Assembly (NCBI GenBank): GCA_001916715.1
Contig: MNSZ01000051.1
Location: forward strand, 1-26,231
Direction of reading: 5' to 3'
Source: Firmicutes bacterium CAG:24053_14
GTDB taxonomy: Bacteria > Bacillota > Clostridia > Oscillospirales > Oscillospiraceae
Length of the DNA stretch: 26,231 nt
In this document: piece after piece, positions 14,001-23,213 of the stretch
Numbering within the stretch: the stretch's first letter is position 1
Layout of the letters: each line of letters starts with the position of its first letter
Translations under genes and position numbers: made by a program
The notes under the pieces: generated by a model
The model's database searches: none
What the model was told of the DNA's origin: nothing
The model's input: only the letters and a program-made list of their open reading frames with translations

Positions 14001-14702
14001 ATGGAAAAGATTTTAAATGACGGCTTTGCCGCGCTCGGGATCGCGCCGGATACCGAGGCAGTCGGCAGACTGCAAACATATTACGAATATCTCGAAGAGC
14101 GCAACAAGGTCATGAATCTTACTGCGATAAACGGACTTGAGGATGTTGCACGCCTGCATTTTCTCGACTGTGCGGCGCTGCTGACCGTGTGCGATTTTGC
14201 GGATAAAAAGGTCATCGATGTCGGCACCGGCGCAGGCTTTCCCGGTCTTGTTCTGAAGATCGTGCAGCCGAGCATGGACATAACATTGCTGGACAGCCTG
14301 AATAAGCGCATCGACTTTCTCGGCGAGGTGGGTGAAAAGCTGAAGCTTGAAGGGGTCTGCTGCGTCCACGCGCGCGCGGAGGAAATTCCCGAGGAGTGCC
14401 GCGGTGCATATGACATTGCCGTATCACGTGCCGTGGCGCGCCTTGGAACGCTCTGCGAGCTGTGCCTGCCGTATCTGCGTGTCGGCGGCAGATTTATCGC
14501 CATGAAAGGCCCCGACTGCGATGACGAGGTCGCAGAGGCCGAAAACGCCATGCATCTGCTCGGCGCACGCCTTGAGAAGATAGAACACTACACGATCCCC
14601 GGGACGGATATAACCCATGCCGCGGTGGTCATCGAAAAGATCAAGCCCACGCATCCCAAATATCCGCGCAAATGGGCACAGATAAAGAAAAATATGCTCT
14701 AG
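14001..14702 (+). CDS. rsmG: 16S rRNA (guanine-527-N7)-methyltransferase RsmG
   Basis: This 233-residue protein aligns with RsmG/GidB. It shows YYEYLEERNKVMNLTAI (27-43), the SAM-binding motif DVGTGAGFPGLVLKI (73-87), LLDSLNKRIDFL, SRAVARLGTL and GGRFIAMKG. It methylates G527 in the 530 loop of 16S rRNA using S-adenosylmethionine; loss causes low-level streptomycin resistance in other bacteria. The ATG at 14001 has GGAG 5 bases upstream. A start at 13965 would lie inside the terminator hairpin and is rejected. The gene stands alone here instead of next to mnmG/mnmE as in many genomes, and is followed by a shared terminator. Confidence 0.95.
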   Translation: MEKILNDGFAALGIAPDTEAVGRLQTYYEYLEERNKVMNLTAINGLEDVARLHFLDCAALLTVCDFADKKVIDVGTGAGFPGLVLKIVQPSMDITLLDSLNKRIDFLGEVGEKLKLEGVCCVHARAEEIPEECRGAYDIAVSRAVARLGTLCELCLPYLRVGGRFIAMKGPDCDDEVAEAENAMHLLGARLEKIEHYTIPGTDITHAAVVIEKIKPTHPKYPRKWAQIKKNML

Positions 14703-14707
14703 ACAGT

Positions 14708-14738
14708 GAAAAAGCTCAGGCCAAACGGCCTGAGCTTT
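14708..14738. terminator. Shared terminator between rsmG and the lipoprotein gene
   Basis: AAAGCTCAGGCC (14711-14722) pairs with GGCCTGAGCTTT (14727-14738) around an AAAC loop. The minus strand has five T residues after the stem, so it is strongest for the lipoprotein gene and serves the convergent rsmG as well. Confidence 0.87.
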
Positions 14739-14753
14739 AAACTTTATGCTGAT

Positions 14754-15440
14754 TTATACTGCATAGAAAAATCCGAGCATCGGATCAAGATTGTCCTCGA
14801 GTGGGGAAGACAGAGTGACAACTGCTACATATTTGCCGACCTTTACATAGGTCTGAAGCTGATACACATCGCCGCCGTTCACGGTGCTGTGCGTGAGTAT
14901 TCCGTCGTGATCTGCGCCGGCAAACTCAACCGTGACGTGTTCGCAGGACTGAACGTCCATTGAAGCTGCCGCAAGCTGGTCGGGAAGAACCTTTATCGTT
15001 TCATCGACCATTGTCTCCTCGTCAAGCAGTGCGCCGTATGCAGCGCCGATGTTCTGGACAACAACATTCATGCTCGTTACGCCGTCGTAGTAAACGGCCA
15101 TCATGTCATAGAACATGTCGGCATCAAGGATATCGTCCTTGAAGTTTTCGTCGTCGATAAGATCGGCGGTCGCCTGGATCATGCTCAGAAGCTGATCCTC
15201 ATCTGCGTATGTCCACTGATCATCCAGCTCACAGCCGAAGCCGAAGTAGTCGTTTGCGTATTTTCCGCCGCTGAGTGTGCCAAGCTCAAGCGTTTTCTCA
15301 GGCTCTGCGGACGGAGCGCCGGTTTCAACTGTTCCCGGCTCGACCTTACCCTTGGCGTCGTCATCGTCCGAGCAAGCGCACAGAGCGAAAACCATGATAA
15401 GCGCCATGATAAGAGCGGTGATTTTCTTTAAGTTCTTCAT
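14754..15440 (-). CDS. Uncharacterised lipoprotein
   Basis: This 228-residue protein has a lipoprotein signal peptide (about 1-22) with lipobox LCAC (Cys23). An acidic DDDDAKGK stretch and a Pro/Glu-rich linker follow, then a globular part (about 55-228). The opening ANDYFGFGCELDDQWTYAD resembles the start of small periplasm-type alpha/beta domains such as DcrB/PsbP-like modules found in clostridial lipoproteins, but no conserved catalytic motif is visible. It should be anchored to the outer face of the cytoplasmic membrane. The ATG has GGAGGAG close upstream, and a consensus promoter precedes it, so it is a single-gene unit ending at the shared terminator. I do not recognise a specific function. 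Confidence 0.85.
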   Translation of the reverse strand: MKNLKKITALIMALIMVFALCACSDDDDAKGKVEPGTVETGAPSAEPEKTLELGTLSGGKYANDYFGFGCELDDQWTYADEDQLLSMIQATADLIDDENFKDDILDADMFYDMMAVYYDGVTSMNVVVQNIGAAYGALLDEETMVDETIKVLPDQLAAASMDVQSCEHVTVEFAGADHDGILTHSTVNGGDVYQLQTYVKVGKYVAVVTLSSPLEDNLDPMLGFFYAV

Positions 15441-15472
15441 TTCTCCTCCAAAACAAAAATGATATCACCGAC

Positions 15473-15501
15473 AGCATAACTTAAATAAATTTAACTGTCA
15501 A
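15473..15501 (-). promoter_or_regulatory. Promoter of the lipoprotein gene
   Basis: On the minus strand TTGACA (15501-15496), 17 bases, TATGCT (15478-15473). It starts 14 bases after the stop codon of the upstream kinase gene, so the lipoprotein can be transcribed independently. Confidence 0.82.
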
Positions 15502-15514
15502 CAGGTATTAAATG

Positions 15515-16447
15515 TCAGTCGAAATCGCCGCCGCCGATGAACTCGCGAATAAGCGCGTCGGACGCAACGAGCTTCTCGTCGATAACGCCGAAAAGCTGGA
15601 GCGCGGGAAGCACGGTGCGAAGCTCGTCATAGCGTTCGATGCCCTCGGGGATGGAGGAGAAGAGGTTTGTGGCCGTTTCGTTCATGACGGCCATTTCATA
15701 GGGGAATGCCGAGTCGAACAGGAAGTTGGCTTTGTTTTTAAACGGCGAGATATATGACTTTTCGCCGCGGCGTACATTTGCCCACATTTTGAGGGTCTGT
15801 GCAGGATCCGCGCCGCGGAAGTTGAAGTCGCGCACCGTGCGGCGGACGAGTCTGAACCATGTGCCCTTAAAGCATACCTCACCGTTGAACTCAACGTTGC
15901 TGCGTGCGGAAATATAGAGCTTGAAGGCGTTGGGGTGCTGCTCGGTTATTATATCGTTAAGTGCGTGTATGCCTTCGAATACAACGATCTCGTCCTTTTT
16001 GAGCTTTATGGACTTTGACGGTTCGAGTACACGCATCTGACGAGAAAATTCGTATTTGGGAATGTATATCCGCTCGCCGGCGGCAAGCATTGTAAAGTGC
16101 TCGTTTAAAAGCTCCATGTCAAGGCACAGCGGTGACTCAAGGTCAATGTCGCCCTCCGGAGTTCTCGGCGCGGTGGCAGGATCGACGGACTTGAAGTAAT
16201 CGTCCATGCCTACATAGTATGCATGCACGCCGCGGCGCTCAAGCTCCTCACTTATCTTGCGCGCTGTCGTGGTCTTACCCGAGCCGGAGGGCCCGGACAT
16301 CAGAACGATGGGGCTTATGCGGCTGTTTTCAATGATTTTCTCCGCCGCGTCCTTCACGCGGCTTGCGTACACATCGTCGCACTCCTCGATGAAGCCCTTG
16401 GGGTCGGCGACTGTGCGGAAATTGATTTCTTTAAGATCAAATGCCAT
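15515..16447 (-). CDS. Uridine kinase / phosphoribulokinase-family P-loop kinase
   Basis: This 310-residue protein has Walker A SGPSGSGKTTTA (51-62), a YYVGMDDYFK motif typical of the uridine kinase family, a DIDLESPLCLD segment matching the nucleoside-binding region, and VVFEGIHALND (Walker B-like). In known relatives the enzyme phosphorylates uridine/cytidine; the clostridial group has not been tied to one substrate, so the general name is kept. It lacks the N-terminal TGS-like domain of the longer nucleoside kinases. The ATG at 16447 overlaps the hemZ stop as TAATG, which indicates translational coupling with hemZ, with GGAGAG about 9 bases upstream. No terminator follows before the next promoter. 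Confidence 0.87.
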   Translation of the reverse strand: MAFDLKEINFRTVADPKGFIEECDDVYASRVKDAAEKIIENSRISPIVLMSGPSGSGKTTTARKISEELERRGVHAYYVGMDDYFKSVDPATAPRTPEGDIDLESPLCLDMELLNEHFTMLAAGERIYIPKYEFSRQMRVLEPSKSIKLKKDEIVVFEGIHALNDIITEQHPNAFKLYISARSNVEFNGEVCFKGTWFRLVRRTVRDFNFRGADPAQTLKMWANVRRGEKSYISPFKNKANFLFDSAFPYEMAVMNETATNLFSSIPEGIERYDELRTVLPALQLFGVIDEKLVASDALIREFIGGGDFD

Positions 16448-17882
16448 TACTTTTTGCTCTCCTTACTGTAGAAGTCTATTATACCCTGCTTATCCGAGCA
16501 GGTCTTTTGTATACCGGATATGTATTCCGCCGGGTACTTGGGCGCGAAAAAACGAATGTTGCGTCCGCCGGCAGGGGAAATGAGCTTTGTCGATCCGCCT
16601 CCGCCGAGGGCGACGATGGAGCACAGCTCCTCCATGATGCACACATTGTAGATATTTTCGCTTCCCGGCTTTGACCAGCCGACGTTTTCAAAGCCGCCGG
16701 ACATAAATTTTTATCCTGCGCAATATCGAGCATTTTGCCTACCTCGGCATCCGACGGTATTGCACTGCCCTCAAGCGTTATGCGCGAGCCTTTTTTCAGC
16801 GACAGTGTGTGGACGGTTATGTTCTCCGGATCAAGGGCAATGACCGTGTCGAGTGTTTTCTCAAAGCCCTCGGCGCTGTCGACCGGAAGCCCGGCTATGA
16901 GATCCATGTTGACTTCCATGCCGCCGACCTTGCGCACCTTTTCCAGTGCCTGAATTATATCGTCTGCCGTGTGCCTGCGCCCGATAACGTTCAGCACCTC
17001 GTCGCTCATCGTCTGGGGGTTTACGCTTATCCTGTCAACACCGTGAGCGCGCAGAGTGCGCAGTTTATCGTCCGTTATGGTGTCCGGCCGGCCGGCCTCG
17101 ACGGTGTATTCGCGCAGTGCGGAAAGATCAAACCGCTCGGCAATTCTGGAGCAAAGCCTGTCAAGCTGCTGAAAAGTGAGCGTTGTCGGCGTTCCGCCGC
17201 CCATGTAAATTGATATGACCGAAAGCCCTAGCTTATTTACGGCTGCTGCCGCCGCGTCGATCTCCTGCATGAGCGCATCCATAAACGGAGGAATGAGCTT
17301 CATGCTCTTTTCAACGGACTGGCTCACAAAGCTGCAGTATGAGCACCTTGTCGGGCAAAACGGTATGCCGACATAAAGGCATACGTCGCGTTCGCCGAGG
17401 CTGTTTATTACGCTTTCGGTAACAAGCGCCGTATCGCGGCACAAAATTGCGCGCGGCTCGGTCACGTCGTAGTCGGAGATGAATTTTTTCAGCGCGGCAT
17501 CCGGCGTTTTGCCCTCAAGCTCCTCGCGGAAGAGCTTTCCGGGGCGAACTCCGGTGAGCATTCCCCATGCCGGCTGCTTATGTCCCGAGCGGAGGGCTGC
17601 GCGGTAAAACGCCGTCTTTATTATGCGGCTGCACAGCCTGTCGCGCGAGATATCATCGGTCATAAGGCCTGTTTTTACAGAGCTTTTTGCGTTATACTCA
17701 ACTGAGTTTAAAACAAGGCGGCAGCTTGCCGTCGTATATATGTTTCCGTTACTGAGCCGCAGCTCGACCCGGTCTCCTTCCGGCTTGCCCTCGGGATATT
17801 CCGGGCGCTCGGACGGATAGAGCGAGAGCATCATCTGCTCGGCTGCGTATTTATAATCATGTCCGTAAAGATAAAGTTTCAC
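16447..17882 (-). pseudogene. hemZ: Oxygen-independent coproporphyrinogen III oxidase-like HemZ, internal deletion and frameshift
   Basis: The first 391 residues read as HemZ. They comprise KLYLYGHDYKYAAEQM at the start, RPAWGMLTG-like RPGK, the radical-SAM cysteines C176, C180 and C183 (CPTRCSYC), YMGGGTPT (227-233) and VNMDLIAGLP. After AQDK the frame turns to unrelated sequence, whereas another frame from 16707 on gives FMSGGFENVGWSKPG and continues to a TAA at 16447 with the expected HemZ C-terminus. The family has about 17-20 residues, including a PYYLYRQK motif, between these points; they are missing. So a deletion of roughly 50 bases (3n+1) has removed the segment near 16708-16712, where AAA occurs on both sides. 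The start is a GTG at 17882 with AAGGAG upstream. Either a real pseudogene or an assembly error. Confidence 0.87.
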
Positions 17883-17913
17883 GGCGCGGTCTCCTTGATA
17901 ATGATATTTAACC

Positions 17914-17942
17914 AGTATAGCACAACGAGGTGATTATTACAA
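17914..17942 (-). promoter_or_regulatory. Promoter of the hemZ-kinase unit
   Basis: On the minus strand TTGTAA (17942-17937), a 17-base spacer and an extended -10 TGC-TATACT (TATACT 17919-17914). It lies about 32 bases before the GTG start. Confidence 0.78.
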
Positions 17943-17988
17943 CGAAATGAAAGAATTCCTGCAAAAACAATTTTTCGGATAATTACAG

Positions 17989-18017
17989 TTGTAATCGGAC
18001 TGATACTTTGTTATAAT
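17989..18017 (+). promoter_or_regulatory. Promoter of the gdpP-rplI-dnaB cluster
   Basis: TTGTAA (17989-17994), 17 bases and a perfect TATAAT (18012-18017). The -35 word is identical to that of the divergent hemZ promoter, 46 bases away. Confidence 0.8.
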
Positions 18018-18052
18018 TTAATATCTATAAGTCTAAGGAACGGAAGCGAAAA

Positions 18053-20044
18053 ATGAAGAACTCACAGAGATTGTTTGAACCGAATACACGGCCGTTTGTG
18101 TTTTTCCTGATCGCGTTCGCGGTGGCGACGCTTATCACGAAAAACTTTTATCTTGCCGCGGCCGAGGGCGTTATTATCCTTGCACTTATAATTTACTCTC
18201 TGATCATGCGCTCGCGCCGCAGAAAGGCGCTGCTTGCGTATATCGAGTCTGTGACGTATGACGCGGAAACGGCCAAGAACAATACGCTGCTTAATTTTCC
18301 GCTGCCGATAGTCGTTTTCAGGCTCGATGATTCGCGCATTATCTGGGGAAACGAGATGTTTTTCTCCATAAGCGGTTTGTCCGGAACGAGAACGGATATA
18401 AGCCTTGCCGAGCTTATACCGGAATTTTCGGGCAAATGGCTCATGGAGGGCAAGACTCAAAGCCCGGATCTTTTTGAACTCAACGGCAAAAAGTATCAGA
18501 TCTGCGGCAACATTGTTCGCTCCGGCGGAGATGATGCGAGCGATCAGCATTTCATGGCAATAGCCTATTGGATCGATGTTACAGAATATGAAAATATCCG
18601 CGATGAGCATGAGCTTTCAAAGCCCGTTGCCGCGATACTGACTATCGATAACTATGAAGAGCTTATGAAAAACCAGCCCGAGCGTGTGCGCAATGATCTG
18701 CGCGACGCTGTAGGCGATAAGCTCGATCAGTGGGGAGCAAATACAAACGGTATCATTATCCGCTTTGATCGCGACAGGTATCTTTTCCTGTTTGAGGACA
18801 GATATATGCAGGGCATTTTGAGTAAAAAATGCGATATCCTCAATGAAGTGCATCAGGTCGTAAGTCCCAGCGGTATCCACGCAACGCTGTCGATCGGCAT
18901 CGGCAGAGACGGGGCAAATCTCAGCGAAGCGCTCCAGTTCGCGTCCCTTGCGGTCGAAATGGCGCTCTCTCGCGGCGGCGACCAGGCGGTAATAAAAAAC
19001 AAATTCAGCTTCGACTTCATCGGCGGCAAGTCCGGAGAGGTCGAGTCGAGCAACAAGGTCCGCTCGCGTGTTATGGCAAATGCGCTTGAATCGCTGATAA
19101 AGGATGCCTCGCGCGTCCTCGTTATGGGACATAAGTTCAGCGATATGGACAGCATCGGCGGCGCGGTCGGCATATGCAGCCTTGCACGCAAAAACGGAAA
19201 GAGTGCGCTCATAGTTGCCGATACCGAGAAAAGCTCGGCAAAGCCGCTTATTAGGCTCCTGCGTGAAAGCCCGGAGTATAAAGAGACGTTTATAAGCGCT
19301 CAGGAGGCTATTATGATAGCCGACGGAAAGACGCTGCTTGTTGTTGTCGATACCAACCGTCCCGAGCAGGTCGAGGATCTGCGGCTTTTGCAGTCGTGCA
19401 ACCATGTTGCCGTCATCGACCATCACCGCCGCGCAGCAACGTACATAGACAGGGCAGACCTCAGCTTCATCGAGCCGTACGCCTCGTCCGTGTGCGAGCT
19501 TATGACCGAGATACTCGAAATGTGCAGCGACGAGCCGAAGCTCCTGCGCTGCGAGGCCGAGGCGATACTGGCCGGCATAGTGCTCGATACAAAAAGCTTC
19601 ACCCTAAGAACCGGCGACCGCACGTTCGATGCAGCGGCATATCTCCGCCGAGCCGGAGCGGACACAGTAGCGGTCAAAAAGCTTATGCAAAACGGCATGG
19701 AGCAGACGGTTGCAAAGTATAAAATCCTTCAGCGCGCACAGCTTTACCGCAGCATGGCCGTTGCCGTGCCGGAAACGCCGCAGAACAGAATAGTTGCCGC
19801 GCAGGCGGCAGACGAGCTTCTCAACGTTGCCGGAGTTGACGCATCCATGGTAATGTATCCGACCGAGGACGGCGGCGTGTTTGTCTCGGCGCGCTCGATA
19901 GGCGATGTTAACGTCCAGCTTATAATGGAAAAGCTCGGCGGCGGCGGAAACCGCGCGGCTGCCGCGGCTCAGATAAACGGGCTGACGCTAAAGCAGGCGG
20001 TGGAAAAGCTGTACGCCGCCATAGATGAGTATATTGATTCGTGA
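18053..20044 (+). CDS. gdpP: Cyclic-di-AMP phosphodiesterase GdpP (DHH/DHHA1 family)
   Basis: This 663-residue membrane protein has two transmembrane segments (about 14-30 and 33-52), a PAS-like domain (about 75-180), a degenerate GGDEF domain (about 190-318; the active-site region does not carry an intact GGDEF motif), then DHH (about 350-520) and DHHA1 (about 570-660). The DHH metal ligands are visible: H360, D364 and D366 (GHKFSDMDS), D433, DHH at 456-458 and D512. The family hydrolyses c-di-AMP to pApA and controls cell-wall stress and potassium. The DHHA1 motif is GGGGN (629-633), where many relatives have GGGGH. The ATG follows AAGGAACGGA. It heads the conserved gdpP-rplI-dnaB order. 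Confidence 0.93.
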   Translation: MKNSQRLFEPNTRPFVFFLIAFAVATLITKNFYLAAAEGVIILALIIYSLIMRSRRRKALLAYIESVTYDAETAKNNTLLNFPLPIVVFRLDDSRIIWGNEMFFSISGLSGTRTDISLAELIPEFSGKWLMEGKTQSPDLFELNGKKYQICGNIVRSGGDDASDQHFMAIAYWIDVTEYENIRDEHELSKPVAAILTIDNYEELMKNQPERVRNDLRDAVGDKLDQWGANTNGIIIRFDRDRYLFLFEDRYMQGILSKKCDILNEVHQVVSPSGIHATLSIGIGRDGANLSEALQFASLAVEMALSRGGDQAVIKNKFSFDFIGGKSGEVESSNKVRSRVMANALESLIKDASRVLVMGHKFSDMDSIGGAVGICSLARKNGKSALIVADTEKSSAKPLIRLLRESPEYKETFISAQEAIMIADGKTLLVVVDTNRPEQVEDLRLLQSCNHVAVIDHHRRAATYIDRADLSFIEPYASSVCELMTEILEMCSDEPKLLRCEAEAILAGIVLDTKSFTLRTGDRTFDAAAYLRRAGADTVAVKKLMQNGMEQTVAKYKILQRAQLYRSMAVAVPETPQNRIVAAQAADELLNVAGVDASMVMYPTEDGGVFVSARSIGDVNVQLIMEKLGGGGNRAAAAAQINGLTLKQAVEKLYAAIDEYIDS

Positions 20045-20068
20045 TCATTCACGGGAAAGGAATAAGTT

Positions 20069-20515
20069 ATGAAAGTCATATTCAACGTTGATGTCAGAGG
20101 TCAGGGCAAGAAGGGCGAGCTGAAGGAAGTTTCCGACGGCTATGCACGCAACTACCTTCTGCCGCGCAAGCTCGCAAGCGAGGCAACGACCGACAATATA
20201 AATGCACTAAAGCTCAAGGAAAAGGCAAGAGCGGCACAGATGGCGCGCGAAAAGGCCGAGGCCGAAGCTAACGCCAAGAAGCTCGGCGAGATAACCGTCA
20301 CCGTGCGCGCAAAGGCCGGCGATAAGGGCAAGCTCTTCGGCTCTGTCACCTCGCAGGAAATAAGTGACGCTCTCAAGGCTCAGCACGGCATTGAGATAGA
20401 GAAAAACAAGATCGTTCAGCCGGAACCTATCAAGACCTTCGGCTCGTTCCAGGTCAAGGCAAAGCTCGGCTATGAAATTTCCGGCACGATAAACGTGCTT
20501 GTTATCGAGGCATAA
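20069..20515 (+). CDS. rplI: 50S ribosomal protein L9
   Basis: This 148-residue protein is full-length L9. The N-terminal rRNA-binding domain carries GKKGELKEVSDGYARNYLLP (residues 14-33), then come the long connecting helix rich in Ala, Glu and Lys (about 42-75) and the C-terminal domain with KLFGSVTSQEI. L9 lies at the base of the L1 stalk and helps restrain frame slippage. The ATG has GGAAAGGAA upstream. It starts 24 bases after gdpP and 27 bases before dnaB, as in Bacillus. Confidence 0.97.
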   Translation: MKVIFNVDVRGQGKKGELKEVSDGYARNYLLPRKLASEATTDNINALKLKEKARAAQMAREKAEAEANAKKLGEITVTVRAKAGDKGKLFGSVTSQEISDALKAQHGIEIEKNKIVQPEPIKTFGSFQVKAKLGYEISGTINVLVIEA

Positions 20516-20542
20516 GAAACAGTAAACGGCAGGAGATAAAGC

Positions 20543-21886
20543 ATGGAAGAATTATTGGGCAGACAAGCGCCTCATTCGGCAACGGCCGAGCAGGCGGTCA
20601 TAGGCTCGATGCTTATAGACACGCGGTGCATACCCGACGTTATCGAGCGGCTGCGCGGCGCGGAGTTCTATGTCAAGCAGAACAGAGATATATTTGAAAC
20701 GATCTATGCCATGTTCTCCTACGGGCAGACCATCGACCCCGTCACGGTCCTTGACCAGATGAAGGTGCGCGGCGTTTACACGGATGCAAGCACCGAGTAT
20801 ATCGCCGAGCTTATGCGCATAACGCCGACGGCGGCAAACGTGCTTGAGTATGCCACCATCGTGCGCGACAGGGCGCTGCTGCGAAACCTTGCCACGGCGG
20901 CCGACGAGATAAATAACCTCGTCTACGAAGGCTCGGGCGAGGCGGAAAACATCCTCGAAGCGGCAGAGAGCAAAATATACGCTCTCCGTCAGGGCCGCAA
21001 TATCGGCGGTCTGCTTCCGATATCGACCGTTGTTCAGAACGTTTATGAGAGTATATCCGAGGCCGCATCCAGCGGAAAAACCATCCCCGGACTTTCCACG
21101 GGGCTCAAGGATCTTGACAAATTCATCCTAGGCCTGAACAAGGGCGAGCTTATACTTATTGCAGCGCGTCCTGCAATGGGCAAGACGAGTATCGCGCTGA
21201 ATATAGCAATGGACGTTGCGAAAAATTCGGACAAGACCGTCGCCGTGTTCTCGCTGGAGATGAGCCGCGAGCAGCTTGTAAGCAGGCTTCTTGCGCGCGA
21301 GGCGTCCGTTCCGTCGCAGAATATGCTGACAGGGCAGCTCAGCCCCGATGAGTGGCGCCGCCTTGCGTCTGCCGCGCAGATGGTCAGCGCAACGGATATG
21401 CGCATTGACGATAACTCCATGCTGACCGTTGCGGATATGAACGCGCAGTGCCGCAGACTTTCAAACCTCGGCCTTGTGGTCATCGACTATTTGCAGCTCA
21501 TGCAGTCGGCCGGCGGTAAGAGCAGCTATAACGAAAACCGCCAGCAGGCGGTCAGCGATATAAGCCGTATGCTCAAGATCATGGCAAAGGAGCTTAATGT
21601 TCCGGTCATTTGCCTCAGCCAGCTCAACCGTGCGGCCGTCGGCAGAAGCGATAAGCGCCCGATGCTCAACGACCTGCGCGATTCCGGCGCTATCGAGCAG
21701 GACGCCGACGTTGTTATCGGTCTGCACCGCGAGGGATACTACGATCAGGAAAGCTCGGATCCGTATCTGGCCGAAGCCATAGTCCTTAAAAACCGCAAGG
21801 GTCAGACAGGCACCGTGTATCTGCAATGGCTGCCCGAGTTCACCAGCTTTGGCAACCGTTCGGCAAAAACCGATGACGATTATTGA
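20543..21886 (+). CDS. dnaB: Replicative DNA helicase DnaB (DnaC in Bacillus)
   Basis: This 447-residue protein has the N-terminal DnaB domain (about 8-110, opening with PHSATAEQAVIGSML), a linker and the RecA-like ATPase. The ATPase carries Walker A ARPAMGKTS (208-216), VFSLEMSREQL (235-245), Walker B LVVIDYLQLM (311-320) and the LSQLNR motif. It is the ring helicase of the replication fork. The ATG has AGGAGA about 8 bases upstream. Its last codons overlap the start of tilS by 14 bases, so the two are probably translationally coupled. Confidence 0.97.
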   Translation: MEELLGRQAPHSATAEQAVIGSMLIDTRCIPDVIERLRGAEFYVKQNRDIFETIYAMFSYGQTIDPVTVLDQMKVRGVYTDASTEYIAELMRITPTAANVLEYATIVRDRALLRNLATAADEINNLVYEGSGEAENILEAAESKIYALRQGRNIGGLLPISTVVQNVYESISEAASSGKTIPGLSTGLKDLDKFILGLNKGELILIAARPAMGKTSIALNIAMDVAKNSDKTVAVFSLEMSREQLVSRLLAREASVPSQNMLTGQLSPDEWRRLASAAQMVSATDMRIDDNSMLTVADMNAQCRRLSNLGLVVIDYLQLMQSAGGKSSYNENRQQAVSDISRMLKIMAKELNVPVICLSQLNRAAVGRSDKRPMLNDLRDSGAIEQDADVVIGLHREGYYDQESSDPYLAEAIVLKNRKGQTGTVYLQWLPEFTSFGNRSAKTDDDY

Positions 21887-23210
21887 TTTTATCAAAGAAA
21901 ACCGGCTCATTTCTCCGGGGCAGCGCGTGCTGTGCGCAGTCTCCGGCGGCGCGGACTCAATGTGCCTGCTGCACTATTTGAGCGAAAATGCGCATAGGCT
22001 TGGAATAAGCGTGTGCGCTGCAAGCTTTGACCATATGCTAAGAGGCGCGGAGTCGGCATCCGACTGCCGCTTTGTTGCCGATTGGTGCTCGCAGCACGGC
22101 ATCGAATGCCTGACCGGCAGCGGAGATGTCCGCCGCCGTGCGGAGCTTGATGGCATGGGCGAGGAGGAAGCCGCGCGCGCAAGCCGCTATGAGTTCCTCG
22201 AAAGTGCGGCCGAAAAGCTTGGCTGCAACGTTATAGCGACGGCGCATAACGCAAACGACAACGCCGAAACGATGCTGTTTAACCTCACTCGCGGCGGCGG
22301 ATTAAAGGGGCTTTGCGGCATTCCGCCAAAGCGCGGCAACATCGTGCGCCCACTTTTGGGAACGACCCGGCAGGAGATAGAGGCGTATAACGCCGCAAAC
22401 GCGATCGAATATGTAAGCGATAAGACAAACGCGAGCGATGACTACACGCGCAATGTTCTGCGCCACCATGTCACGCCTGTGCTCGAGGGCATAAATCCTG
22501 CGTTTTTCGAGGCCTGCACGCGAACGGCGCAGCTCCTGCGCGAGGATGAAGCCTGCCTCGACGATATGGCGCGTAAAGCGTATGACGAGCACTACAGCTC
22601 CGGCGCTTTTCCGGCTTCTAAGCTCCTTGAGCTTCCAAAGCCTGTTGCAATGCGCGTTCTGCGCATGATCTGCGGAAGAGCGATGAGCTTTACCCATGCG
22701 CAGGCTGTCTACTCCATAGCATCGTCGAGCGAGTATAGATCCGCCGATATAAGCGGCATGCGCGTTGTCTGCGACAGGGGAGTGCTCTATTTCGGCAGGG
22801 AATATTCAGTCCCGGAGTCTTTTGAACTCAAGATCGGCGCACAGCAGATCATTCCCGAAAGCGGATTTGAGGTGAAAAGCGAGATAATTGCGCATTGCGG
22901 CAAAAAAAACGAATCATTTAATATTTTATACTTTAATTACGACAGTATTTGTGGTAGCATATCCCTTACGTCGCGAAAGCCCGGCGATAAGATAAGGCTT
23001 TGCGGCAGAGGGTGTACCAAAAGCCTCAAGGATCTGTTTTCCGAGGCAAAGCTCAGCCGCATGGAGCGTGAAACCACTCCGGTGCTGAGGGATGAAAGGG
23101 GCGTCATAGCCGTTTACGGCTTCGGCGTTGCGGAAAGATGTATTGCACGGCCCGGAGATAAGGTCATCCGGGTAACAATAAATAAAACCAAGCTTACGGG
23201 GGACAATTGA
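21873..23210 (+). CDS. tilS: tRNA(Ile)-lysidine synthase TilS
   Basis: This 445-residue protein starts MTIIDFIKENRLI and has the PP-loop SGGADS (24-29), HMLRG, ARASRYEFL, ATAHNANDNAET, DYTRNVLRHHVTP and a C-terminal TilS domain with RKPGDKIRLCG and KSLKDLFSEAK. It modifies C34 of a minor tRNA-Ile to lysidine with ATP, which changes its codon reading from AUG to AUA and makes the gene essential in bacteria. The ATG at 21873 lies inside dnaB, 14 bases before its stop ends; a start at 21849 in the same frame adds eight residues before the family N-terminus. No strong ribosome binding site is seen, so coupling to dnaB is likely. hpt follows after three bases. Confidence 0.93.
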   Translation: MTIIDFIKENRLISPGQRVLCAVSGGADSMCLLHYLSENAHRLGISVCAASFDHMLRGAESASDCRFVADWCSQHGIECLTGSGDVRRRAELDGMGEEEAARASRYEFLESAAEKLGCNVIATAHNANDNAETMLFNLTRGGGLKGLCGIPPKRGNIVRPLLGTTRQEIEAYNAANAIEYVSDKTNASDDYTRNVLRHHVTPVLEGINPAFFEACTRTAQLLREDEACLDDMARKAYDEHYSSGAFPASKLLELPKPVAMRVLRMICGRAMSFTHAQAVYSIASSSEYRSADISGMRVVCDRGVLYFGREYSVPESFELKIGAQQIIPESGFEVKSEIIAHCGKKNESFNILYFNYDSICGSISLTSRKPGDKIRLCGRGCTKSLKDLFSEAKLSRMERETTPVLRDERGVIAVYGFGVAERCIARPGDKVIRVTINKTKLTGDN

Positions 23211-23213
23211 AAG

